64,000 bases of DNA. It comes from Elysia crispata. Taxonomy: Eukaryota; Mollusca; Gastropoda; Plakobranchidae. Both the position numbers and the translations under genes were made by a program. Positions 13,501 to 25,100 of this stretch are shown in pieces; the first letter of the stretch is position 1; each line of letters begins with the position of its first letter. The notes below the pieces were generated by a model. It did no database searches. It was not told the origin of the DNA and saw only the letters and a program-made list of their open reading frames with translations. The stretch lies in NCBI GenBank assembly GCA_033675545.1, contig JAWDGP010003382.1:5001-69000 (forward strand), written 5' to 3'.

Positions 13501-16500
13501 AGTGGCTCAGCTGAAAATTTTTTTGACACAAAAATAGGATATACACATGTACCTTAAAAGTATCTAGTCGTATCTCAACATTTTGCCACATTGCTTTGTA
13601 TACATTTTCTTTCAGCAGAACACCCTCAAGGCCTATCTGCGACAGCTTTACATTCAAAAGCCTGGAATGAAAATGAAAAGGCTAAAGCATATAACAATAA
13701 TACGTTAACAAGACATTTTTCTCACCAACTAAAATGTTTTCCCCTTTAAAATTCTCACTCCTTCCTAAAAAAAATTTAAAACTACAAAAGGAACACAACT
13801 GAAAATTTGTTGCCACCAAGAATTGTGTACTTTCTTTTTACAATGATTAAATATATTGACCAAAGGAAACCATTTTTACAAAACTTTCAAAATCATTTTC
13901 TGATGGTAAGTCTTTATAATACTGCCATCTAATTAGTTTAGAATCTATGTTCACCTCAGCTTTGTTTTTATCACTATTTTTCTTCCCACCTCAATAAACT
14001 TCAGTTGACTAACACTCATGCACGATAATATCTCTAGCAAAGATTTTATTGAACAATGAATGCCAAAAATTACTTATTTTCATCTTTTAAATTTGAGCCA
14101 AAGAAGCCCACTTGACTACCATCATAAAATACATTTGAAAGGCTTTATTTTCGCTCAGATAACAACCTCCAACCACTTTTATATTACATAAAAAAGTAAG
14201 ATGCAAAAAGAGAAATATACCCATCTTACAACTCAAGGCTTACCAAGGTACTATCAATCATATAATTAAGCTAAAGTCTCATATAAAATTCATTATTTTT
14301 TTTTAGTTAACAGTTATACTTTTATCTGCAGTTTCTCTTCATGATTTACAAATATGATGTATTTGAGGGTGAAAAAGACTAACTTTTTATTCTCATGCAT
14401 AGACTCACCAAACATGTAATTGCAGCAGCTGAAACCATGAAGCAAATGTGTCTGGTATATTTATATCTGTGTTAAAGGAAAGAAGAGGAAACAGTAGTGT
14501 TATCATTAGAATTTGGACAGACTTGAACATAATCTTCTTACACAACCACATATATAGTTATGTTGATGCTACTTCGTACTAGCATGAGAAGCTTAGTAGA
14601 CTCAAAGCCTCTCTGGAAAATAGCAATGCAGATTTTCTAAAATATTTCCTTTTTCTTCTTAATCTGTAATACATGTATCACCCACTTGACATTGCATTAG
14701 TATATGAATCATTACCACTGCATACTTGTTTTGATTTTAATTGCATTGAGAAGAGTTGAACATTATCTCTCATGCTAAAAAGAGGATTAAGAGATTTCAC
14801 ATCCAAAGAAAAGGTCAAAAGCATAAGAAGCGTGTTGGCCTTTTAACGCAATTTACCATCTTTCTGACATATCAAGAGGGGCTAAGAACTTTTCAGAAGA
14901 TGCAGAAAATATTTTCTTATTTTTTTTTATTTTGAAAGACAAAGATGAAGGAAAAAACCCACCTTGCACAAACTGAGGGAAGTCTATAAAATCTGTGCAG
15001 CAGATGTAGAGGTGGTAACCAGATAGTTTTAATTTCTGTTAGAGAGAGAAACAAAAATAAAACTGAAGCATCTGCAACTATGATGGCAGTAAAGATTTGA
15101 AATCATCTCTTTGTATAGAGTTAATGTATTTGAATTCACATCAAACTATGTCATTCAAGAAGTTCAACGCAACAAACAGTATAATGTTTCTGAGTCCTTT
15201 GTAGTAAGGTCTAAGAAGATAACATAAATAGAGCAAAATTAACTCAGTGGAAAAAAAAAATAAAAGGTTCAACACTTATTTATGTTATAGACATTTAACC
15301 TTTGCTTCCACATTGTTTAAAAAAAAAACAAAAACAAAAGCACAAATTAAAGTTCCACCTTATAAAGCAGTCTATGTCCAACTAAAACACTAATGGCCTG
15401 TTTTTTTCATACAATCATCAAAGCATCTCAAATACAAAATCCTCTGAATGCTGTTTATTTTCTTTCTCTGTTCCTATAACTTACATAATTTGGTACACGC
15501 AGTTTGCCATAAAAGCCCATATTCCACTTCATTCTCTGCCAGGAAGAGAGATCATCCAAAGTCATAGCAACTGTTGGGCTATGCTTGTATCTCTAATTTG
15601 AAAGAACAAAAAATACAAAAACAAAAACGGATTAGATGAGACCTTTCTCATTCCACCTTTTAAATAGGTGTACTTTATAACTAGCGCTTGTTAGGATTGG
15701 GTACATCAAATAATCTCTTAAAATACTAATCATTTTCTTTTAATCTTAGGCATGTGAAGGCATAGTTCGTCTCTGATTAAGACTGATTCATTTCTACATA
15801 TGTCAATTAAAACCAGATCAAGTAAGTTCTGCCACCTACATTTGCAGGCCATCTCATTTTTTTATTTATTTTTTTTTTATTTTTTTACTCATCAATGAAA
15901 TTCTAATTTATCAAGATGAATTGTCATTGAAAATCAGTATATGAAATAAGCGTAGTAAAAAGATATGAAAGTAGATAGGGAGATTAATAACAACAAAAAA
16001 AAAAAAAAAAAAAGCTGACTTTATTGGTAGAAGTTTTACCTTTGGTACTTGTGGGACTGACTGTTGAACTGTACAGGAAGGACATTGCAGTATTGCAGGC
16101 TGGCACACTGTCTTTTGAGAATACTGACGAGGTCAATATTGCATTAACTAGCATGGTTGTCAATACATTTCGATTTTAATTAATACTATGAGTCAAGTAT
16201 TTTCATAAATCAAAAGTACATTTGGATTTCATGAAATCAGCTCATTTTATTTCACTAGCCTTAACTTGCAACCAGACTAATTTATGGTGAGGTGACATGA
16301 CAAACAAAAATTCATAATGTTAAACCATAAAGATTTCTTTAAAAAACAAAACTGAGAAGTGAATGCACTGAACATAAAATGTCTTCCACATATTCCACCA
16401 CTTATATGTTGTGATTGTGTTTTGCTGTGGTCTTGTAAAACAAAAATCAGATCAAGCTTTGACAATTGTTGGATCTTACACTCAGACACTAAAGATAAAA

Positions 16501-17675
16501 ATCAAAGGAAATACTGGTGCTGAAGAGTGTTTTTATTTCTAACTTTAAAAAAATAGATCTAGGCAGTTGTAGTTTCACAGTTAAAATTTTATTTTTTATG
16601 CAACACAGTTCTAATGAAGCATATAAATAAATCCACTTATAGAAAAAAAAAAAGATAAATAAAAACATACTTGAAACAGAAAAATTCAAAATCATAGTCT
16701 TTTGTTGTTTTTACTCTTTGGTGATATTTGTCCTGATCCCCTGCTACTCCCCATTCTCATTCCCCTGCTACTTCCCTTTCATTCCCATATCTACTTGCCA
16801 CAGCCTTTTTGCTTCTTGTTGCCCTACTTTTTTCTTATCCCTGCTCATATCTTCACTTTTCTGTCTGTTACCCCACCCTCATTCACCGTCGAAACTGCCA
16901 TCTCAGAATGGAATATTTAACTTTATTCGGTAACTTTAGATCCTGTTGGGTATGATAGAGGCTCAAGTTATACATTTTAAATGCTGTTTTGTTGGATTAT
17001 TTGATTTCAACTATGCTGTTACTGATAAAACTTAAAAACTAATGGGTTCCAAGACGGCAGACTATGGTGAATGACTCAATGAGCCTGAGTTACAGACAGA
17101 AAAGCACCCAGATCTCATCGTTTTTCTCTCTCTTTCCCTTGGTCAGGTCTCTTCTCCTTGCTTCCCTCTACTTTATCTTATCCTTGTGTGGCATGCTTGC
17201 TTTAAATCATCTCATCTTTTTTAAGAACCATAGATTATAGATCTATTTCAAGGGATTGACTAATCTAGAACATACAATTATGTACCGGTATAATAACCTT
17301 CAATTTGAGAGACGGTCGGAAAAGGATAGACACGATCTATTGATGTATTCAATTGTTGCTCGAGAAAACTCCTATAAAATAATCCTCATCTCATCTTTTT
17401 TCAGAACGATGGATTATAAATCTATTTCAAGGGATTGACTAGAGCATACAATTATGTACCGGTATAATAACCTTCAATTTGAGAGACGGTCGAAAAAGTA
17501 TAGACACGATCTACTGATGTACTCAATTGTTGCTCGATAAAACACATATATGAAAAACCTGAATTTGTTCCTTTACGTAAATTAATAAATTAATTTGAAT
17601 TCCAATTCATATAAATTATACCTGATTAAAAGCTGTCCTCGTCAATAATTTGCTTGTCCTTCGTAGGAGATTCAT
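10539..17675 (-). CDS. UQCC1: UQCC1, ubiquinol-cytochrome c reductase assembly factor 1 (Cbp3 homologue)
   Basis: UQCC1 is a mitochondrial chaperone. With UQCC2 it binds newly made cytochrome b and starts assembly of respiratory complex III; yeast Cbp3 is the homologue. Nine coding exons join in phase on the minus strand: 17675-17622, 16123-16040, 15592-15485, 15035-14963, 14466-14409, 13661-13553, 12881-12801, 12139-12023 and 10655-10539. They give 266 residues (human about 299). Exon 1 encodes MNLLRRTSKLLTRTAFNQ, an Arg-rich, acid-free presequence typical of mitochondrial import. The family core is clear: INIPDTFASWFQLLQLHVW (human has MPDTFNSWFLITLLHVW), then FYSSMILSTLYYDEGL, and SDKQLANALW followed by LDLMVAYVRKQ (human LELLVEYVRKQ). 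It diverges from EXOC3 with about 1.5 kb between start codons. A polyadenylation signal lies about 130 bp past the stop. Intron 1 carries a tandem duplication (17,209-17,543). Confidence 0.93.
17209..17543. repeat. Two-copy tandem duplication of about 175 bp in UQCC1 intron 1
   Basis: Copy 1 (about 17209-17368) and copy 2 (about 17386-17543) share long identical stretches, including ATGTACCGGTATAATAACCT and TTGAGAGACGGTCG. They differ by scattered substitutions and a small indel. No coding signal was seen. Confidence 0.85.
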
Positions 17676-19142
17676 CTTTTTCACGCTCTGTTACCAAACA
17701 AAACAAATGAGTTTTTATGTCATAAAGTTATGAAAGTCGAAAGTTTCACTATTTGCACGTACGTAGAAATGATAATGAGAAGTGCTTAAAAAATGGAGAA
17801 GAAAAATTTGAGAAGCTAAACTTTAAGGCGCCTTTAAACGCTTTTTTTACACCTACTGACATGAAATATCAATACTTTTTTTTTAGTTTTATTAAAAATT
17901 TAAGAACCTGAGTTTGATTTTTTTATACCAAACATTAGTAGTGGAAACAACCTGGGTGCCGCCCACCCGGAAGCCAAAACGTATTTTCGTTTTATATTCT
18001 TCATCAATCAGTAACAATAATAATAATCAGGTTACTGTCTACTGAAGATCTTGATAGATCCGCATTCGTACACCCAGTATAGAATTTGCGGTCTGCATCT
18101 GTCCGCTGGCTGAGCGCAGATGCAAGCGTGAAAACAAAGCTCAAGATACTGAAATCAGTGGAAGGACATCTAGATCTAGACCAGATCCAGATCTAGAATT
18201 TAAAAGCAAGGTTTACTCACAAATTACTAGATCTAGTTTAACTTTAATGATTTTGTGATCTTGATCCATTTGAAATCTGTTAGGCTTACCAAGAAATACA
18301 TGAATAATGAAATCTTATTAACAATTTACACATTACTGAACTAGTGAGAAATCCAAGAATTAAAATAATCGAAACGGCATATACAGCTAAAGCAAAATCA
18401 TTGAAGGTTTGGTAGGCCTATATTTAGACAATCTACACATGGATAGAACTTATTGTGTGTCAAAATAAGGATAATTAAATGGAATAAAGTCACAAAGAAT
18501 ACTTGTGGAATTGATTGAAGAATAATAAAGATAAAATCATTTATGAGACCTGCCTTTTAATGGCTTTAATGGAATAACGAGCTCAGAAACAAACTTTTTC
18601 ACATGTTGCATTCCAATTTATTGTTTAATATTTGTAAAATGATACTGACGAAAAAATTATGCAGGGGTGAATTGCTTGCTGGAAAGAAATAGTTTGGGTG
18701 GATTTTTTTTATAATCGCAAATATGATTCCCATCATAAATCACTCTTTTATGATTGTTCAGCATTGTTAAATGAAATAAATTCAAGTTAATAAAAAGCAG
18801 ATTAAAAGAATTGGTCTGACATCTTGCCAATAATTTCCCATAAGGTGGCGGCCATCATTTGTTTGTGTAAAACTGTAAACTGTTACAGCAAAAATTAGCA
18901 TACATAGTTATAATAAGGTAACAATTTATCAGTTCAGTTTTGGTAAGGTCCGAACATATGCAGTTTAACTTAGCCACAGAGAAATAATAACTTAAAATCA
19001 AACCATGCATAGGAATGTCTTTCCCCCTGGGTTCTAAAATGCACTAGTCAGCATTGACTGTTACTTTCAAATTTAGTCTCCTTTTTAATTTTCTAGAAAC
19101 AAATTTTATTTCAGAGCTCTTGTGGTATCAACCTGCTTAACT
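17676..19142. promoter_or_regulatory. Divergent intergenic region between UQCC1 and EXOC3
   Basis: The start codons of the two genes face away from each other across about 1.47 kb, so both promoters must lie here or in UQCC1's 5' flank. At about 18,843-18,856 AAGGTGGCGGCCATC resembles the YY1-type GCCATC element common at animal housekeeping starts. Acceptor-like TTATTTCAG at about 19,106-19,114 suggests that EXOC3 exon 1 may begin there after a non-coding exon. The rest is AT-rich with no other gene. Confidence 0.4.
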
Positions 19143-22100
19143 ATGAGCGGAAATATGGATGACGAGGACGATCCACAGCACTCACAGGGCCCTGCACCTG
19201 CTCCTCTTAACCTTGGACGGTTAGAAGTTGAGGCAAAACAAGCTGCAGCTAAGCTAGTTGCCAGTCTTCTGCAGGTGGGGTACTTTATGGCCTAAACATT
19301 TGTTTTGGACTGACAATTTGAAATTTCTTTTCTTCTCCGCTCTAAATGTTTTTTCTACAGCAATTTAATGGTTTACAAAGAGTCATCATAATAAAAAAAA
19401 ACCTATTAAGTTAAAAATATGTGAAAGTTTAGCAAATCAAATTACCCTAAAATATTTGCAATTAATAACCACGAATCAAGGTCTTAAATTATAGAACAAT
19501 TAAATTGATATATTTATACGTCTTTTTTGGCTCAAAGCCATATTATTTGTGGCGCGACTAATTTTAGTGGAACGTAAAACATTGCCAGTAGTCAAGAGTC
19601 AGCTGACAGACATGTGTTATTGCATGGGTCTAAGAGTGTGTGAAGCTGATTGTTAAAAATAAGATTCTCAACTTCACTCCATAAAAGTGCCAGGTAATTA
19701 ATAGAAGGCAATGCTTAAGTAATTGGGGATGTACAAATCTGCGCTTCTCAGACCAAAGAAAAAATTTTTTCTTTTCATATTTTAAAAGTTTGATTCAAGT
19801 TAGGGCGTAAGGTCATTTCAAATTACATTGTAAATGTATTGAGACTTAAGTGCAGTATGAAGCAGCTCATTTTAGGAATTTTATTTCATTAAGTTTTGAG
19901 GCAGATGATCTAAGGTTTTGCACCAAATATTGGTTTGTTGTGCAAAAGGCCAGAGTATAGGTATAATATATTACCTATTTGATAAAAAAGTTATGAGACC
20001 AAATGTTGTTTTTTTTAATTTAAGATAATATTTGTTGTCAAGGGGATGGAAGGAGACTCAGAGTAGGATGTAGAAATGATACTTGTGAATCCAATAGAGC
20101 TCATCCAGGACAATACAGCCACAAAAAATGTTACCGCTATTCTATTGCCTATCTCAAAAGTTATGTACGAGGTCCACTATTTTTTGCCAGTTTCATGTGT
20201 GCATTAATTTTTTTTTCCCTCAGAGACCAGACCAGCTGGATAAAGTTGATCAATACAAAAGGAGAGTTGCCCGCAAGAAGGTATGCTGTTTTAACCTACT
20301 CTACTTCGTATTTGAAAAAACATTAAATCTTTTATTTGCCATTGCTTGAACAACTGGATTGTTTTGTTGTTGTTGTTTTTTTTTTTAATTTTAACTACAA
20401 CAAAGTTGATTTTTTGTCCATATTCAAAATTTGAAACAGGTAGATATTTCTTTAAGTAATTACAAATTAAAAGCTTGTTCTGGAATTATATTATACAGTG
20501 ATGACATTTTTTGTTTGGAAAGTCTCTCTGGGAAACACAGTCTTCATTCGGCATTTAACGCAGAAAAATCATAGAAGTCCTTCACTTCACTCTATGTTAT
20601 TTTTTACATATATTAGCCCAGTACAAATATTACTGTCATCAGAGAACATTCAGGAGCGGGAAAGGCAATCATTATAAAAGGAGTGAAGTTTGTCCAAAAA
20701 ATGCAATCGACTATGTTGTTCTTTTTGTACCTCATATAAAAAAAGTTATTTAGGGTTTGCTCTTCTCTACTTGTTATGTTATCGGTGTTTTTATTTTAAT
20801 TTCTCTCCAATTTTTCGTATCACATGTGCAAATTCATTCTCTTGCACCAGCTACAGCCAACAAGATCACTATTTTTGATAACAGGAATTTTTATAAAAAT
20901 GCATTTTAATGATTGATTTTTGCAAGTTAAGGTCCTATGAACATTTCATTGATGTCTTATTCTTTGTTCAGGCCTCTGTAGAAGCGATGTTGAAGACAGC
21001 AGTCCAGTCTCAGCTTGATGGTGTTAGAACCGGTTTGAACCAATTACAGAGTGCTATGCTTGATGTGCATGAAATGAAACAAAGGTCAGAAAAAATTTTT
21101 ACTGCAAAAGAGACTTATTAAGCCAAGTTTGTTTGCTCTAGAGTTCTGTTTCAAGAACAAATGTGCCTTGGCTGTTCTTAATTTAGCGCTTTGTGTGTGA
21201 ATGTTTTGCAGTGTGTACTTAATTATTTCAGAGCAATGAAAACAAAATCTTCGTAAAATAAGTGTGAGAAGTCATTAAGGTTTTGGGTTTAATTTGTGTA
21301 CAACGACAGTTAGATATGAAAGAGAAACAGAGAAACAGATAACCGTATAAGAGGTGTGAGTCTTTGAGCTCCACCACCTAAAAAAAAGTATAGAAGATGA
21401 CGAAACAAATGGATGAAATTCATTAAAGTGTTCATTTTGATAGAAAAGTACAGAGCAGCAGATGCATTGTAATAATCCTAGTTTTTGTGCTGATCTCTGC
21501 ATACAAAATGTGTTTCAAAATCAGTTTGCAAGAGATTGAAGTAAACTACAGAGTGATCAAGCCGTTACAGAAAAGTCTTGAAGGTCTCAAAGAAGAAAAC
21601 AACAAGTTTTGTCAGGTGAATCTTTTTGTTATATAGTAAAGTTTAACAAGGATCATCATAATTTTTTTTTTTTTTGCTCCAAATTTTTACTCATAATTAC
21701 ATCGCCATTCTGTCTATCTACCTTGTGACATTGACAGTCAGTTTCATTTTGTAAATGACCTAGTTCTTTCTTTATTTGTCCCTTTTTATGCCTATGAAAC
21801 TTTTTCTTTTTTGAGTATTCATTTTCAGCATAAATGCACACTATATGTTTGATGGAAGTATTCTTTGCTGGTTGGTGTATTTGCAATTCTTCCAAGTTTG
21901 AGAAGTGCGATATGATAGAGTAGTAGAAAAAAATTTTTAATTATAAGTTTCAAACACCTTTTGCATCTTTTAGTTTTGTATGTCAAATTAGAAATGTATT
22001 TCCTCTTTAGCTGGCAGCAGCTCAAGAGAACCTGAAACACATTTTCACTGTGCCTGAGACCGTGGTTAAGACAAGGGAGCTAATCATGGAAGGGAAACTT

Positions 22101-25100
22101 TTGCAGGCACATAAATTGTGAGCTGCTCTTGTTTCTCTTTAACAATCTCACCTTATGCTATTTTTTTATTTGTCATACATTTTCTGTTTTATATTTTATA
22201 ATTGTTGATTTATCTCAGACTGGTTTTTATGGAAAGGTCGTATAAAATGTTAAAGAGGAATTAAAAGATTCTTGTGTCCTATTTAACTCTGCATGCTGTA
22301 TTTCCTGTATACACCAGTAGTATAAAGAGGGGGGGTTCTGGCGCACCTTGTACAAAAAACATACCACATCTACATGCAGAATTACCCCAATTCTGCATGT
22401 ACGAAAAACACGCCCGACCTACATGCAGAATTGCTCCAATTCTGCATGTGCAAAAAACACTTTTTCCTAAACGCGGCAATTCTGCATGTTCACATTTGGC
22501 GCTGGGGGGTTCTGGCGCACCTTGTACGAAAAACATACCACATCTACATGCAGAATTACCCCAATTCTGTATGTACGCAAAACACTTTTTTCGTACACGC
22601 ACTCGCGAGGCAATTCTGTATGTACGCAGATCACTTTTTTCGTACACTCGGCAATTCTGCATGTACACATCTGGCCTACACACGTGGACTAGGGTTGCTT
22701 TGCAATAAAAAAAAATATCTGTATTTAAATAAAAAACGTTTTAGTATATACGCAGTAGTCAACATGAGGGGGACAAACAGCTGTGAATGGCTGTTGTTGG
22801 GAAAAACGTATATCTGTGGTAGGAGCTGCATGGGGAAATACTGCAGCGTCCACAATGCCAGGATAGCAAAGGGCGGGGGCACGATTCCCTGTATCGGCTG
22901 CGGAGTAGGGGTAAAAACAGCTCTAGCTCGTTTTAAAGAATGTGGCGCAGATTGCGCTCAAGTCAAGAAATGGTGGGCTAGGCAGCAGATTTTTAGGGAG
23001 GAGTTTCTACGCCTTTCCACCATAGAAATTTAGCTATGCCAGCGAGCCTTCGACCTCGTGTAGGGGGGGGTAAATTTTAGCTAATATTTTTTTAATTTAG
23101 ACATTTCTTTACACATAGGTATATAAATCCACAATGGTGACTATGGATGAGTACATAGAGCAATTACTGGCAGAGATGCCAGATTCGGTTATCCGCAATG
23201 TTATCCAAAACATCCTGGATGAGCCCATTCTCGAGGCTGTTAAAAGACGTTTGCTGAAGCCTCTAAAGCCTCAGAAATATCGGCCTATTCCTCCACCGCG
23301 CAAGGCAAAAGCGAGGAAAAGGAAGGTCATCCAGGAGGAATTTGACTCCATCCAAAAACTTCCGAGTTCTGCAAAGGATTATCAAAATGAGCTTCGGGGC
23401 TTGTTCAAAGAGCCTAAAGAACTCACCTTTCGGCGGACGCGATGGACGTTCGCAAATTTCCTGCGCGGGTGGCAAATGGATGTGCCCCAGGGTCACCCAC
23501 AGGGCACTGACCCCAGAACCTTTCTCGAAATTGTTGAACCCAAGATCCGAGAAAAACTCGATAAGGAGCTCAGAGTTTTAAGAGGAGGGTTGAAATTTCA
23601 GCTGGCTCTCAAGGTGGAGCTTGTAAAAATTACTCAGGACGGCAGCGAGGAGTATTTTGAGCCTGTTATACGCCACAAACAGGAGGCCGTCATTAATGAA
23701 AACGAGCCCTCGAAGAAACATTTCCGAGGCTGCAAAAAACTCTCGAAAAATTGACCCAGAGAGGATCTGGGTGGGCGGTAGTACAGGTTCGCAAACTTTG
23801 GTTAGATATCGCCCGATATCAACCTCTCCGGGGCGGATCCTACATCCCACTGCCGCCAGAAGTGAAAAACAAGAAGGCAGTGGTCAACGTAAAAAACAAA
23901 GACGACCACTGCCTGCGATAGGCCCTTCGGTCTGCCCTGTTTCAAGTCGCAAAAGACCCGCAGAGACCCGCCAAATATCCCACTGCAGATGGTCTAGACT
24001 TAACCGGTATCGATGCCCCCACACCAATATCTCAGATCGTCAAGGTGGAGCGACAGAACGACCTTGCCATCAACGTGTTCGGCTGGGACAAGGGAGTGAT
24101 AGTGCACCACATCTCCAAACAGCCAGAAGACATACCCAGGATCAATCTGCTGTTGATTGAGAAAGCGGGCAAGTTCCACTACACCTGGATAAAAAATCTC
24201 AACCGACTTCTCTACGACCAGAACAAACACAGAGAGCAGAAGCACTTCTGCGAGCGTTGCCTCCATGGGTACAAGCGCGAGGATCTGCTGGAAGCCCACA
24301 GGCCGGAGTGTAACGGAATTGGCCAGACAGCCGTCAGGGTGGAGATGCCCCAAGAGGGCAAGCTCACCTTTCAGAACCACCACAAGCAGCTGCCCGCGCC
24401 TTACGTTATCTACGCCGACTTCGAAGCCCTCACCACGAAAGTCGAAGGGCCGGAGCTCGACCCGACAAAAAGCAACACCCAGAAGACGCAACACCACGAG
24501 GCATGCAGTTACTGCTATGTGGTGGTGCGGTGCGACGGGAAGACAGAGGCGCCTGCCCAATACCGGGGGCCCAACACAGCAGAACACTTCCTCCGAGCTC
24601 TCCAAGTGGAAGAGCGTGGGATCCAGAAAGTGCTGGCGAAACCGCAAGACATGAGAATGACAAGAGCAGACTGGGAGAGACACAGAACCGCTAGCAGTTG
24701 CCATGTGTGTGACAAACCTCTCGAGGGTGACTCTGTAAAGGACCACTGCCACATCACCGGCAGGTACCGAGGAGCCGCCCACAGCGCCTGCAACCTCAAA
24801 CTGCGGCTCAGCCCGAAGACCACAACCATACCTGTGGTCTTCCACAATCTGCGGAGATACGACAGCCACTTGCTGATGCAGGCGATATCCAAGGTGGAGG
24901 GTCGGGTTTCCTGCATCCCCAACAACACCGAGAAGTACATATCCTTCTCCCTGGGACAGCTTCGCTTCATTGATAGCGCACAGTTCTTACTAGCCCCCCT
25001 CGACAAGCTGGTAGCGGCGAACAAGCCCGAGGCCTTCCAGATCACAGCCCGCTACGAGCCCGACTGCGCGCTGCTCATGCGCAAAGGTTTATACCCCTAT

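Noticed and set aside
22317-22690. CRISPR-like array of short repeats
   Set aside because: Repeats are palindromic parts of a terminal inverted repeat in an animal genome, with irregular spacing and no unique spacers.
22274-22708. Open frames on both strands at the left Polinton end
   Set aside because: They are by-products of the palindromic terminal repeat; the same peptides appear from the right repeat on the opposite strand.
24000-24869. Long minus-strand frame opposite the polymerase
   Set aside because: Shadow of a GC-rich coding strand; no recognisable motif, whereas the plus strand shows clear polymerase signatures.
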